NCBI GenBank assembly: GCA_965197865.1
Contig: CBDANZ010000002.1
Span: 1 to 64,000 of the forward strand
DNA from: CBDANZ01 sp965197865
GTDB taxonomy: Bacteria; Acidobacteriota; Vicinamibacteria; Vicinamibacterales; CAVVIG01
Reading direction: 5' to 3'
Length of the DNA: 64,000 bases
Shown: positions 36,575 through 44,453 of the stretch, piece by piece
Layout: each line of letters starts with the position of its first letter
How positions within the stretch are numbered: position 1 is the first letter of the stretch
The notes under the pieces: model-generated
Databases searched by the model: none
Told to the model about the DNA's origin: nothing
What the model saw: only the letters and a program-made list of their open reading frames with translations
Made by a program: the position numbers and the translations under genes

Positions 36575-37222
36575 CTACGCGACGGCCGCTCCAAGCGGCA
36601 GGATATGTAATTGGTCGAGCGCGGCGCGGAACGCCGCCTTGTTCGCGATCATCGGCCCGATGGTCTCGATCTTGACGATGCCCGTCGTCTTGACCACCGC
36701 GGCGATGAGCGGGGCGGCGATGTCGGGCGCGATTGCATTGTTTCGCTCGGCTGCGCCTTCGGTCGACAGGCGGTCGAGACCGAGCTCGCCGAGGCGGTAG
36801 TAGAGCCACTTGTGGTCGGCCAGTTTCGAGGCGTCGACGCAGACGAGCTGCGACAGCTGCTCGGGACGGGGCACAAAGCGGATCATGTATGCCGGTGTGT
36901 AGTGCGTGTTGATCACCAGCGTGCCACCTGGCGGCATCCCGCGTATATAATCCCAGCCCTTCACCATCGTCTCCTCGACGAGCACGACGATGTTCGGCTG
37001 CTCGTTCTCATAGGTAAGCGCATTTTCAATTTCGCTCTCGCTGAGGCGGCAATACTTGCGAGTCGGCGCGTTGGTCCGATCGGGATTGTCGACGTAGTTT
37101 TCCATCGCCTGCGCAAACTTGCCCTCGAGCCGTCCGGCGGCGGCGACTGAATTGACGATGTCGCGGCCTTCTTTATCCATGATGATGCCGCGGGTCCAGA
37201 CAGTGAGCTCCGTGTAACTCAT
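36575..37222 (-). CDS. porC: 2-oxoacid:ferredoxin oxidoreductase gamma subunit (PorC)
   Basis: 215 residues of the gamma domain: ELTVWTRGI, ESEIENALTYENEQPNIVVLVE, MVKGWDYIRGMPPGGTLVIN and a C-terminal domain with IAAPLIAAVVKTTGIVKIE. It contributes the CoA-binding domain of the complex. ATG 37222 is chosen: GGAGGGCGGAG lies upstream and it overlaps the stop of the preceding small gene (ATGA). The longer open frame upstream is the out-of-frame reading of that small gene. Confidence 0.87.
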   Translation of the reverse strand: MSYTELTVWTRGIIMDKEGRDIVNSVAAAGRLEGKFAQAMENYVDNPDRTNAPTRKYCRLSESEIENALTYENEQPNIVVLVEETMVKGWDYIRGMPPGGTLVINTHYTPAYMIRFVPRPEQLSQLVCVDASKLADHKWLYYRLGELGLDRLSTEGAAERNNAIAPDIAAPLIAAVVKTTGIVKIETIGPMIANKAAFRAALDQLHILPLGAAVA

Positions 37223-37469
37223 GATGATGCTCCGCCCTCCAGCACGGTCAGAAAATCGCGCTTCTGCACGGCGAGCGGCACCTGCCGGCAGCAGAGCCGA
37301 ACGACCGCCGCCCGGTCGGCCGCGTCGGGTTTGGCAAAGCGAACGATATAGTCGAATCGCCCGCTCCACAAGCCTCGACGCGCGCTTCGGCGACGCGGAG
37401 TGTGACCGTGGCCGCAAGCGCCGCCGGGAGCGGTTCGGAGACGCGGTGATCGCCGGACGGGGTGGTCAT
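37219..37469 (-). pseudogene. Small POR-operon protein, split by a frameshift
   Basis: Start ATG 37469 overlaps the upstream stop (TGATG) and the stop TGA at 37221-37219 overlaps the porC start (ATGA). The start frame reads SEPLPAALAATVTLRVAEARVEA, and after about 37365 a different frame gives SGRFDYIVRFAKPDAADRAAV and QKRDFLTVLEGGASS to that coupled stop. The precise coupling on both sides argues that it was one gene of about 83 codons with one indel near 37365. I recognise no family. Real lesion or sequencing error cannot be told apart here. Confidence 0.55.
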
Positions 37470-37804
37470 CACTCGACGTGGAATCGGGCCTGGACCTGCT
37501 GGGCGAAGCGGTCGAAGACGACGGTGAGTTTCTCCTGCTCGGGGTGGTCCGGCGGTTCGGCGACGATGGCGACCTTGGTCCGCTCCTTGCCCGCGTCGAT
37601 CAGCCGGATCGTCCCCAGGTTGGTGTGCTCGATGGCCCATCCGTCGCTCTTGACGGCGGTGACCGCCATGCTGAGCGCGGGGCCGTCGCTCTCCCACGGC
37701 ACGACGATCGCGGTGACGTGGCCCTCGGCTCGGGCGTACTCCTCAATCGCGCGGGAGACAGCCTGGCGTGAGCCGGGGACGGTGAACGTGACGATTTCGC
37801 CCAT
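37469..37804 (-). CDS. Hypothetical protein, first gene of the POR operon
   Basis: 111 residues, soluble, no recognised family: a GEIVTFTVPGSRQAVSRAIEEY start, then AIVVPWESDGPALSMAVTAVK, GTIRLIDAGKERTKVAIVAE and VFDRFAQQVQARFHVE. It looks like a small alpha/beta domain. It begins 34 bases from the GntR-side operator and its stop overlaps the next start, so it is the promoter-proximal gene of the operon and is likely controlled from that site. Confidence 0.65.
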   Translation of the reverse strand: MGEIVTFTVPGSRQAVSRAIEEYARAEGHVTAIVVPWESDGPALSMAVTAVKSDGWAIEHTNLGTIRLIDAGKERTKVAIVAEPPDHPEQEKLTVVFDRFAQQVQARFHVE

Positions 37805-37838
37805 GCTTGCGCTCGAGCCTCATGCTACACTGGCCCAG

Positions 37839-37849
37839 TGGTCGAACCA
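37839..37849. promoter_or_regulatory. FadR/GntR-type operator in the divergent promoter region
   Basis: TGGTCGAACCA is a near-palindrome (TGGT-NNN-ACCA) matching the core of FadR-subfamily operators; with flanks it reads AGTGGTCGAACCAGT, close to the known E. coli FadR site. It lies between the POR operon and the GntR gene. A second imperfect palindrome, GTTAGAC-N6-GTCTGAC, follows at 37850-37869. A TGCTACACT sequence at 37822-37830 could be an extended -10 element. Autoregulation and control of the POR operon are inferred. Confidence 0.6.
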
Positions 37850-37858
37850 GTTAGACAG

Positions 37859-38644
37859 GTGAGTCTGACATCCACTCGTCGTCGTGTCAAGCGCCTCGCC
37901 GGCGCTCGGCAGCGCTCCACCGCCCCCGGGTCCGGGCTCATCGAGCCGATCAGAAAGACGCGAGTCACCGAGGAAATCGCCGACCGCATTCGCGTGCTGA
38001 TTCTCGACGGCACGTTCCCTGAAGGCCGGCCGCTGCCGGGCGAACGCGTGCTCTCCGAACGGTTCGGCGTCAGCCGCGGGTCGATCCGCGACGCGTTCCG
38101 GACGCTGGAGACGATCGGTCTGCTCGTCACGCGTCACGGCCAGGGCACGTTTCCTCAGGCGCTCGACGTCGACCGGCTCGTGGCGCCGCTCGCATCCGTG
38201 CTGAGCTACCGCTACGATCTGCAGGACGAGCTGCTGGATGTGCGCCGCATGTTTGAGCCCGCCGTCTCGCGCGCCGCAGCCACGCGTGCCACCCACGAGG
38301 ATTTGGCCGACCTGCAGCGCATCGTCGACGCGCAACGCAAGAAGCTCAAGACCGGCCGCTCGGCCATCGTCGAGGACACGGCGTTTCACCATGTCCTCGC
38401 GCGCGCCACGCGGAATCGCGTGCTCGTCAGTATCATGGCCACGTTGAACGATCTGCTCGTCGAATCGCGCAGGCTCACGCTGAAGCAGAAGGGCCGTCCC
38501 GGCCGATCCATACTGGGACATGAGGCCGTCGTCGCGGCGTTGCGGCGGCGCGACGCGAACGCCGCGGCGGAAGCCATGCGCGAGCACATCGATCAGATCG
38601 CCGAGCTCCTTCAGCCCGCGACGACCGCTTCTTCTCATGGCTGA
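37859..38644 (+). CDS. GntR-family (FadR subfamily) transcriptional regulator
   Basis: About 261 residues: an N-terminal winged helix (TEEIADRIRVLILDG, then RVLSERFGVSRGSIRDAFRTLE, with the recognition helix) and a C-terminal all-helical FCD ligand domain (ELLDVRRMFEPAVSRAAATRA, DTAFHHVLARATRNRV, GHEAVVAALRRRDANAAAEAMREHI), whose His/Asp residues usually bind a metal and a carboxylic acid effector. The start is uncertain: GTG 37838 overlaps the operator; GTG 37859 lies beyond it and is used here. An organic acid ligand fits the neighbouring 2-oxoacid oxidoreductase. Confidence 0.85.
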   Translation: MSLTSTRRRVKRLAGARQRSTAPGSGLIEPIRKTRVTEEIADRIRVLILDGTFPEGRPLPGERVLSERFGVSRGSIRDAFRTLETIGLLVTRHGQGTFPQALDVDRLVAPLASVLSYRYDLQDELLDVRRMFEPAVSRAAATRATHEDLADLQRIVDAQRKKLKTGRSAIVEDTAFHHVLARATRNRVLVSIMATLNDLLVESRRLTLKQKGRPGRSILGHEAVVAALRRRDANAAAEAMREHIDQIAELLQPATTASSHG

Positions 38645-39395
38645 GACTCTGCGCCACCAGCGTGACACCTCGCTCGGCCAGCTGGAGGCGCTGATCCGAC
38701 GTGGCCGTGAGATCAAGAACACGCGGGCGGTCGAGGCCATTCGAGCATGGCAGCAGGACTGCGCGGCTGCGATCAACCAGCTTTCCGGTGGCAGCAAAGC
38801 CCACTGGCTCGCTCGCGGCTACAGTGACGCCTTTCTCGTGCGTTCGGCCGACGGCGGGCTGGTCGTCGAGGCGGACACGAGGGAAATTATCGACCGAATT
38901 CTCGGTGTCTTGGCCGCGGGCGTGACGTCCCTGGCGCGCATGGATGAGGTCGACGCTGCCTCCGCCGCCGCGACGCCGCCGCGGCGCCGGTTCGAGTTCG
39001 TGCACAACGCGGAGCTTCGGCCCGTGCTCGAGCGGGCGTTCGCCGACAGCCTCGACGCCCTCGAACGTGGCGAACTTGGCCTCGTGCTGATTCTTTCATG
39101 CGGCGTCATCGAAGCGGTGCTAACCGATGCGCTCGACCACGCTCGGCCGCAGGCTGACGATGCGTCCGACACGCGTCTGGCCGACTGGTCCTTCGAGACT
39201 CGCATCGCGGCGGCGGAGCGGGCGGGCCTCATTCGTGGCGGCTGCGCTCGCCTGCCGCCCGTGGCGCGAGAGTACCGGGATCTCACCGATGCCGATGGCG
39301 AGTTGCGGGAGGACGCGTCGGTATCCGAGCGCGAGGCTCGACTCGCCAGTCAGGTGCTCCGCATCATCCTGCGAGATCTCGATCCCGGCCGGTAA
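38637..39395 (+). CDS. Hypothetical protein coupled to the GntR gene
   Basis: 252 residues, mostly helical, no recognised family. Stretches include SLGQLEALIRRGREIKNTRAVEAIRAW, LERGELGLVLILSCGVIEAVLTDALD and a helical Arg/Glu-rich C-terminus. ATG 38637 overlaps the last codons of the GntR gene (8 bases), so the two are translated together and probably act together. The VLILSCGVIEAVLTDAL segment resembles those in proteins that group around RNA or kinase scaffolds, but I would not assign a role. Confidence 0.65.
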   Translation: MAETLRHQRDTSLGQLEALIRRGREIKNTRAVEAIRAWQQDCAAAINQLSGGSKAHWLARGYSDAFLVRSADGGLVVEADTREIIDRILGVLAAGVTSLARMDEVDAASAAATPPRRRFEFVHNAELRPVLERAFADSLDALERGELGLVLILSCGVIEAVLTDALDHARPQADDASDTRLADWSFETRIAAAERAGLIRGGCARLPPVAREYRDLTDADGELREDASVSEREARLASQVLRIILRDLDPGR

Positions 39396-39672
39396 GGGGA
39401 GCTACACGACTGCTTTGGTTCGGCTGCGTCCGCGGAGGCGGGGCGACGACGCCAAGATCCAGACAGATGCCCTAATCGGTCAAGTTTCCACTGTTTCTGG
39501 CTGTCTCGGCGTATAGGTTCGACGTCCGATGCGCGTCCATTGGCGTACATGTACGACAGGCATTTTTCAAGGTCTCGTCATCGTCGCCGTTGCGCAGTTC
39601 CTCAGGCATCCCCCGGCGGCGTCGGCGACCGCGGCCAAGCCCGCCGTCACCGGGGTCTCGCAATTGGGCCGC
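39396..39672. other. Intergenic stretch before IS3 copy C
   Basis: No gene recognised. Reading into the IS from the left, a frame ends with the terminal-repeat codons NRTGFLGD, as at copies A and B, but no native protein is recognised in it. Confidence 0.4.
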
Positions 39673-40077
39673 TGAACCGTACCGGGTTTCTCGGAGACCT
39701 CATTACTTGGGAGGATGGGGTCTATGGGACGTCCAAGTCGGTTTTCTCCGGAGGTGCGTGAGCGCGCGGTTCGAATGGTCGAGGAGCATCGCGCCACCCA
39801 CGCGTCGGAGTGGGGCGTGTTGCAGTCGGTGGCGCCGAAGCTTGGCTGCACGGCCGAGACGCTACGGAAGTGGGTACGCCAGGCACAGCGTGACGCCGGC
39901 TATCGCCCAGGGTTGACGACGAGCGAGCGAGAGCGCCTCAAGGAACTGGAGCGCGAGGTTCGCGAGCTGAAGCGGGCGAACGAGATCCTGCGGAAGGCGT
40001 CCGCGTATTTTGCCCAGGCGGAGCTCGACCGCCGCGGGAAGTGATGGTTCGCTTCATTCACGACCATCGGGATCAGT
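39673..40077 (+). mobile_element. IS3-family element, copy C, left 405 bp only
   Basis: It starts with the terminal repeat TGAACCGTACC at 39673 and is nearly identical to copy B (one silent base seen in orfA) until 40077, nine codons into orfB (RFIHDHRDQ), where the sequence changes abruptly to an HTH-gene remnant. The right 900 bp are missing. High identity to copy B means that the truncation is recent. Confidence 0.93.
39724..40044 (+). CDS. IS3-family OrfA (HTH protein), copy C
   Basis: An intact 106-residue OrfA with the same helix-turn-helix and coiled coil as copy B. Its partner orfB is cut off after 9 codons, so on its own it cannot transpose, but it could bind IS ends and inhibit or complement other copies, as known for OrfA proteins of other IS3 elements. 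Confidence 0.88.
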   Translation: MGRPSRFSPEVRERAVRMVEEHRATHASEWGVLQSVAPKLGCTAETLRKWVRQAQRDAGYRPGLTTSERERLKELEREVRELKRANEILRKASAYFAQAELDRRGK

Positions 40078-40277
40078 TCGGAGTTCCTCGCGTGATCCGT
40101 CGCCGTTGCTTTCGCTCGCTGGAGTATGTTGAGTGGAATGGGTCGCAGCCCGCTGTCCCACATCCGAAAAGCATTCACGGGCACACACATCAGCGCGGCA
40201 AGTTCGCGTTGCGAGACTTGCCAGCAGGATTTCCGATCTTTAATGACCGCACACGTCGCCTGACAACCAGTCGACAA
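40078..40277 (-). pseudogene. HTH (XRE-like) regulator remnant
   Basis: The minus strand encodes IKDRKSCWQVSQRELAALM and VPVNAFRMWDSGLRPIPLNIL, a helix-turn-helix very similar in layout to the one at 1503-2137 (SQ.AFAAMLGVSPESYRTWDAGRR). The 3' part is removed at the border of IS3 copy C. The start region (Met at 40277) is poorly conserved. The degenerate tRNA-Arg lies upstream on the same strand, mirroring the intact tRNA-Arg/HTH pair near 2 kb. Confidence 0.55.
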
Positions 40278-40498
40278 TACTTGCCGTCTTAATCGCGTCA
40301 GGTCGGAACCGATTCAACGAAAATTCACCGCAATAGGTGCTCCGGTTGGAGTTGTGTAGACGCGTGGTGGGTTGCTCGCGAAATGGTTGCAAGCGCCATA
40401 AGTGTTTCAGCTGGTAGGTTCCGACCGGTGGTTGTGTGAGGTGGAATGTGGCCAGATTCCCCGGTGCGAATCCGCGCTTTCGCGAGATCTGGCTAGAA
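40278..40498. other. Intergenic stretch with a 10-bp inverted repeat
   Basis: GGTCGGAACC at 40301-40310 and its inverse complement GGTTCCGACC at 40417-40426 flank about 106 bases without a gene. They might be ends of a very small or decayed element. A small CGCG-CTTT-CGCG hairpin lies near 40474. Nothing else recognised. Confidence 0.35.
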
Positions 40499-40575
40499 TG
40501 GCGCGGCCGGCAGGAGCCGACCCCGCGACCCCCAGTTTAGAAGGCCGGTGCTCGATCTAACTGAACTACGGGCGC
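40499..40575 (-). pseudogene. Degenerate tRNA-Arg (TCT) copy
   Basis: 77 bases align without gaps to the intact tRNA-Arg at 2283-2359, including encoded CCA and the TCT anticodon, but with changes that break it: an acceptor-stem C-C mismatch, a C-A mismatch closing the anticodon stem, loss of the D-loop GG and a T loop of GTCGGCT instead of TTCGAAT. It is a decayed duplicate, perhaps left by an integration event at the tRNA. Confidence 0.82.
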
Positions 40576-40644
40576 CTGAGGAGGGGATGACGTCCATGCT
40601 AACATGTTGAGTAGTCGCCATTTGACCAGCGGTCGCGGGTGCCG

Positions 40645-41550
40645 ATGACCTGTCACCTCAGAATAGCGCGTGTCACCGCCATCGCGCTCTGCGCGACGCT
40701 CCTGGTGGCCCTCGTGACCACGGCGGCGCTTGCCGCGCCCGTGATCGATATCACCACCGACGCCCGAGCCCTGCAGCCAGGGGAACTGGTGGTCATCACA
40801 CTGTCGGTCGACCGGAACGCCACCGGCGTCCTCGTGCGAGCCTTCGACAGAACCACGCCAGCCTTCAGAACCGGCGACGGCGTCTGGCAGGCGCTCCTGG
40901 GCATCGACCTCGATCAGCCGGCCGGCACTTACATGCTCTCGGCCCGCGGCGAGCTCGGCGCCTCCGTCGTCACTGGCACGCACCAGCTCGTGATCCGGCC
41001 CAAACGGTTCGCCACCAGAACGTTGCGCGTCGCCCCTGAGTACGTCAATCCGCCGCCAGCGGTGCAGGATCGCATCGTACGCGAAGTGCGGTTCCTCCGG
41101 GAGGTCTATGCGCATTCGACGGACGAGCGGCTCTGGGACGCGCCGTTCCTGCGCCCCGTGCCCGATCCGGCGAGCAGCCGCTTCGGACAGCGAAGCGTCT
41201 TCAACGGCGAGCCGAGGAGCCCGCACGCAGGAACCGATTTCATGAGCGGGGCAGGCAGGCCAATCAAAGCTCCCAATGCCGGCCGGCTCGTGGCGGCGCG
41301 CGAGCTGTACTTCAGCGGCCACACCGTCATCATCGATCATGGCCTCGGCGTCTTTTCGACGCTCGCCCACCTGTCCCGCATTGATGTCCGAGAGGGCGAC
41401 TCGGTCGCTCTAGGCGACATCGTCGGCCTGGTGGGTGCCACGGGACGCGTGACCGGGCCCCATCTCCACTGGGCGCTCAGGATCTCTGACGCCAGGGTCG
41501 ATCCGCTTTCGCTGCTGGCCCTTCTGGGGGAGGCGGCGGCTACCCGATAG
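40645..41550 (+). CDS. Exported M23 (LytM-type) peptidase
   Basis: 301 residues: a signal peptide (VTAIALCATLLVALVTTAALAA), a beta-sandwich linker domain and a C-terminal LytM domain with the zinc motifs PHAGTDF (His and Asp) and GPHLHWAL (HxH), plus VIIDHGLGVFSTLAHL. All metal ligands are present, so it is probably an active peptidoglycan endopeptidase in the periplasm. ATG 40645 is preferred to the GTG at 40639. The stop is TAG. It stands alone. Confidence 0.88.
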   Translation: MTCHLRIARVTAIALCATLLVALVTTAALAAPVIDITTDARALQPGELVVITLSVDRNATGVLVRAFDRTTPAFRTGDGVWQALLGIDLDQPAGTYMLSARGELGASVVTGTHQLVIRPKRFATRTLRVAPEYVNPPPAVQDRIVREVRFLREVYAHSTDERLWDAPFLRPVPDPASSRFGQRSVFNGEPRSPHAGTDFMSGAGRPIKAPNAGRLVAARELYFSGHTVIIDHGLGVFSTLAHLSRIDVREGDSVALGDIVGLVGATGRVTGPHLHWALRISDARVDPLSLLALLGEAAATR

Positions 41551-41973
41551 CTCGACCTCATCCAATCGGACGCCAGTCTCCCGGGGGCCGCACGTGTCTT
41601 CTTGAGACAGCCGTTCGGACGATCGCCTGGCGTTCCTAAGGAGCAACGAGGTGTGGCCGCGGGAGCCGTACGTCTACGGTCCAAAGCTTGAGCTCTGCTT
41701 CGACTTCCATCGGGTCGGATCAGCGAGATGACAGCGGCGTGACTAGGCGCGATGGTCGATTCGACGGCTCGGCTTACGGATGGGACGTTCCGGGCAATCG
41801 TCCCACCCCGTGGCGTCTCTGGGAAGGCCGGCCGGCTGATGGAGCGCGAAGCCAATGAACACCCAGTCGGTATGAGGTTCGGTTCTACCTCCGCGGGGAT
41901 CTGACCTAGAATGCGAGTAAGAAGGACGCTGCATCATCTCGAACGCTCGAACCAATCAGGAGATCGGAAGACC
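41551..41973. other. Intergenic stretch, no gene recognised
   Basis: Lies between two plus-strand genes. Frames on both strands are short and without family features. TAGAAT at 41909-41914 is the best -10-like sequence seen upstream of the DUF5916 gene, without a clear -35. Confidence 0.4.
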
Positions 41974-44259
41974 ATGACGGAGCGAGGGAAGCCACATACC
42001 CCCGCCGTGTTCTTGTCAGCCGCGATTGTTGTGGGGTGCGTCGTTCTGCAGGTGTTGCCGGCTTTGGCCCAACAGGCCGCCCAAGGTGCGGCGCCCGCCC
42101 CTCGAGTGGTCACGGCCACCCGGGTGGACGAAGCCCCGACGCTCGATGGCAACGTACTAACCGATCCGGCGTGGGCGCGCGTGACTCCGACAACGGGTTT
42201 CACCCAGATTGCGCCCGATGAGGGTGCACCGGCGTCTGAGCGGACGGAGGTCCGCATCGCGTACAACGCCGATACCTTGTTTGTCGGCGTCGTGTGTTAC
42301 GACAGGCGTCCTTCCGAGATCGTGGTGGGTGAGAGCCGGCGCGACTCGGCCTTGAACAACACGGACAGCTTTCGAATGCTCTTCGACACGTTCCACGATC
42401 GGCAGAATGGCTTCGTGTTCTCGACCACCCCGGTCGGGCTCGAGCACGACGGCCAACTGACGACCGAAGGCGCGGGCAGCGGCCGCGCGGGCGGTGGTGC
42501 GGGTGGGGCTCGCGTGGGTGGGGGCCAGCAGCGGGGATCGGGCGGGGGATTCAACCTGAATTGGGATGGTTCGTGGGATGTGCGCACGAGTGTGACCGAA
42601 ATCGGGTGGTCGGCTGAATTCGCCATCCCGTTTCGGACGCTACGCTATCCATCGGCCGAAACCCAGACGTGGGGGGTGAACTTCCAGCGCGACATCCGGC
42701 GCCGCGTGGAGACCTCTTTTTGGGCGCCCTTGCCGCGACAGTACAATCTGAATCGCGTTTCGCTCGCCGGCGAACTCAGCGAGCTACTGGTGCCGCCGCA
42801 ACGGAATCTCAAGCTCACTCCCTACGTGCTTGGACAGGCGGTTCGGCATTCCGCAGACGGTAGGACAGTGAGGACGGGCGCCTTCGGCGGCGACCTCAAG
42901 TACAGCCTGACACCCAGCTTGACGCTCGATCTCACCTACAACACGGATTTCGCGCAGGTTGAGGTCGATGAAGAACAAATCATGCTCGACCGGTTCAATA
43001 TGTTCTTCCCTGAGAAGCGGCCCTTCTTCCTCGATAACGCAGGACTTTTTTCAATCGGTTCACCGGGGCGTATCGAGGCCTTTTTCAGTCGCCGGATCGG
43101 CATCTCGCCCTCTGGCGTGCAGATTCCGATCATCGGTGGCGCCCGCCTGCAGGGCAAGGTCGCCGGCGTCAACGTGGGCGTCCTCAACATGCAGACGGGT
43201 ACGGTTAAAGGGGTAGAAGCCGCCGACAACTTTTCAGTCGTTCGTCTGAGGCGGGATCTTCAGAACCGCTCCAATCTGGGGGTGATGTTCGTCAACCGAC
43301 AGGGCACAGGGGATCTTGCGGGGTCTGACGACTGGAACCGCACACTTGCGTTCGACGGACGGATCGGCATTGGGCAGAACGGAACGATTTCGGGGTATGT
43401 CATAGCTTCACAGACGCCAGGTGTTCGCGACAACGAACACGCCTTTTCAGTGACTGCCAGCCGCAACACGCAGGCGCTGCGATCATCGATCGGGTTCACT
43501 GAGGTGGCGCCGAACTTCAATCCTGAGGCCGGATTCCTTCGACGCGGGAACTTCCGACGTGTGAACGGCTCGCTCTTCAGCAACTTCCGGCCCGCCGACT
43601 TCATGAAGTTGCAAGAGGTCCGCCCACACGTGTCACATTTCACGGTGTTTACCTTCGATTCGGGCTTGGTTGAGACGCAGTACACTCACATAGACAACCA
43701 TTGGGAGTTCAAGTCCGGCGACGAGGTAGACACGGGGATCAACGTCACCAAGGAACGCGTGTTCACGCCGTTCGAAATATTTCCAGGTGTGGTCGTGCCA
43801 CCTGGAAGCTACGATCACGTTGAGACGCAACTCGTGCTCTCGACCGACAAGGGCAAACCAGTGAGCGGCAACCTGAGGTTCAACAAAGGCGGATTCTTTG
43901 GAGGAAAACGGCTTTGGTACGGGCCCTCGGTGGACATCAAGGCGGGAGAGAAATTCATCGCGAGCCTCGCACTGAGTCGCAATGACATCGATTTGCCTGG
44001 CGGCAGTTTCATCACCAACGTGTTCCGTACACGTCTCTCGTACTCCTTCACGCCACGTATGTTCGTGCAGGCGCTCGTGCAGTACAACGATCGCGCCGAC
44101 ATCTGGTCGTCGAACCTCCGCTTCGGCCTTCTATCGCAAGCGAACACGGGTCTCTTCGTCGTCTTCAACGACACTCAGGGACTGCATGACGTTCTGCCGA
44201 CAGGCGCGGGCCGCAGTGTGATCGTCAAGTACAGCCGATTGCTCGACTTGCTGAACTGA
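41974..44259 (+). CDS. DUF5916 outer-membrane protein with carbohydrate-binding-like N-terminus
   Basis: 761 residues: signal peptide (LSAAIVVGCVVLQVLPALA), a CBM9/DOMON-like sandwich (DEAPTLDGNVLTDPAWARVTP, VRIAYNADTLFVGVVCYD, SFRMLFDTFHDRQNGFVF), a Gly/Arg-rich loop near residue 175, and the long DUF5916 beta-barrel region starting at YSLTPSLTLDLTYNTDFAQVE and FFPEKRPFFLDNA. Family members are predicted outer-membrane barrels, often near peptidases or transport genes; function unknown. ATG 41974 fits the signal peptide; an in-frame ATG at 41911 would add 21 residues before it. Confidence 0.87.
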   Translation: MTERGKPHTPAVFLSAAIVVGCVVLQVLPALAQQAAQGAAPAPRVVTATRVDEAPTLDGNVLTDPAWARVTPTTGFTQIAPDEGAPASERTEVRIAYNADTLFVGVVCYDRRPSEIVVGESRRDSALNNTDSFRMLFDTFHDRQNGFVFSTTPVGLEHDGQLTTEGAGSGRAGGGAGGARVGGGQQRGSGGGFNLNWDGSWDVRTSVTEIGWSAEFAIPFRTLRYPSAETQTWGVNFQRDIRRRVETSFWAPLPRQYNLNRVSLAGELSELLVPPQRNLKLTPYVLGQAVRHSADGRTVRTGAFGGDLKYSLTPSLTLDLTYNTDFAQVEVDEEQIMLDRFNMFFPEKRPFFLDNAGLFSIGSPGRIEAFFSRRIGISPSGVQIPIIGGARLQGKVAGVNVGVLNMQTGTVKGVEAADNFSVVRLRRDLQNRSNLGVMFVNRQGTGDLAGSDDWNRTLAFDGRIGIGQNGTISGYVIASQTPGVRDNEHAFSVTASRNTQALRSSIGFTEVAPNFNPEAGFLRRGNFRRVNGSLFSNFRPADFMKLQEVRPHVSHFTVFTFDSGLVETQYTHIDNHWEFKSGDEVDTGINVTKERVFTPFEIFPGVVVPPGSYDHVETQLVLSTDKGKPVSGNLRFNKGGFFGGKRLWYGPSVDIKAGEKFIASLALSRNDIDLPGGSFITNVFRTRLSYSFTPRMFVQALVQYNDRADIWSSNLRFGLLSQANTGLFVVFNDTQGLHDVLPTGAGRSVIVKYSRLLDLLN

Positions 44260-44453
44260 GGCACGGACCGGTCGGCGAAAACCTCAGGGCCCGCGCCAAG
44301 GTCGGCCAGGACGGATCCAGTTGGGCGGCGGCTATAGTGACGAGAGCTGCGAGAAGGAACAGCTTGGACCACAAACTGGAAGGCGAGCACACCGCAAGCA
44401 CGAGAAGCGGTTTCACAACCGTGTTTTCGGCGCTATTTCTGGAACGTACCAGA

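Noticed and set aside
1..40077. Composite transposon bounded by IS3 copies
   Set aside because: The copies are in direct order, but flanking duplications are absent, A and C are partial within the window or truncated, and the intervening genes are ordinary metabolic genes with their own IS scars.
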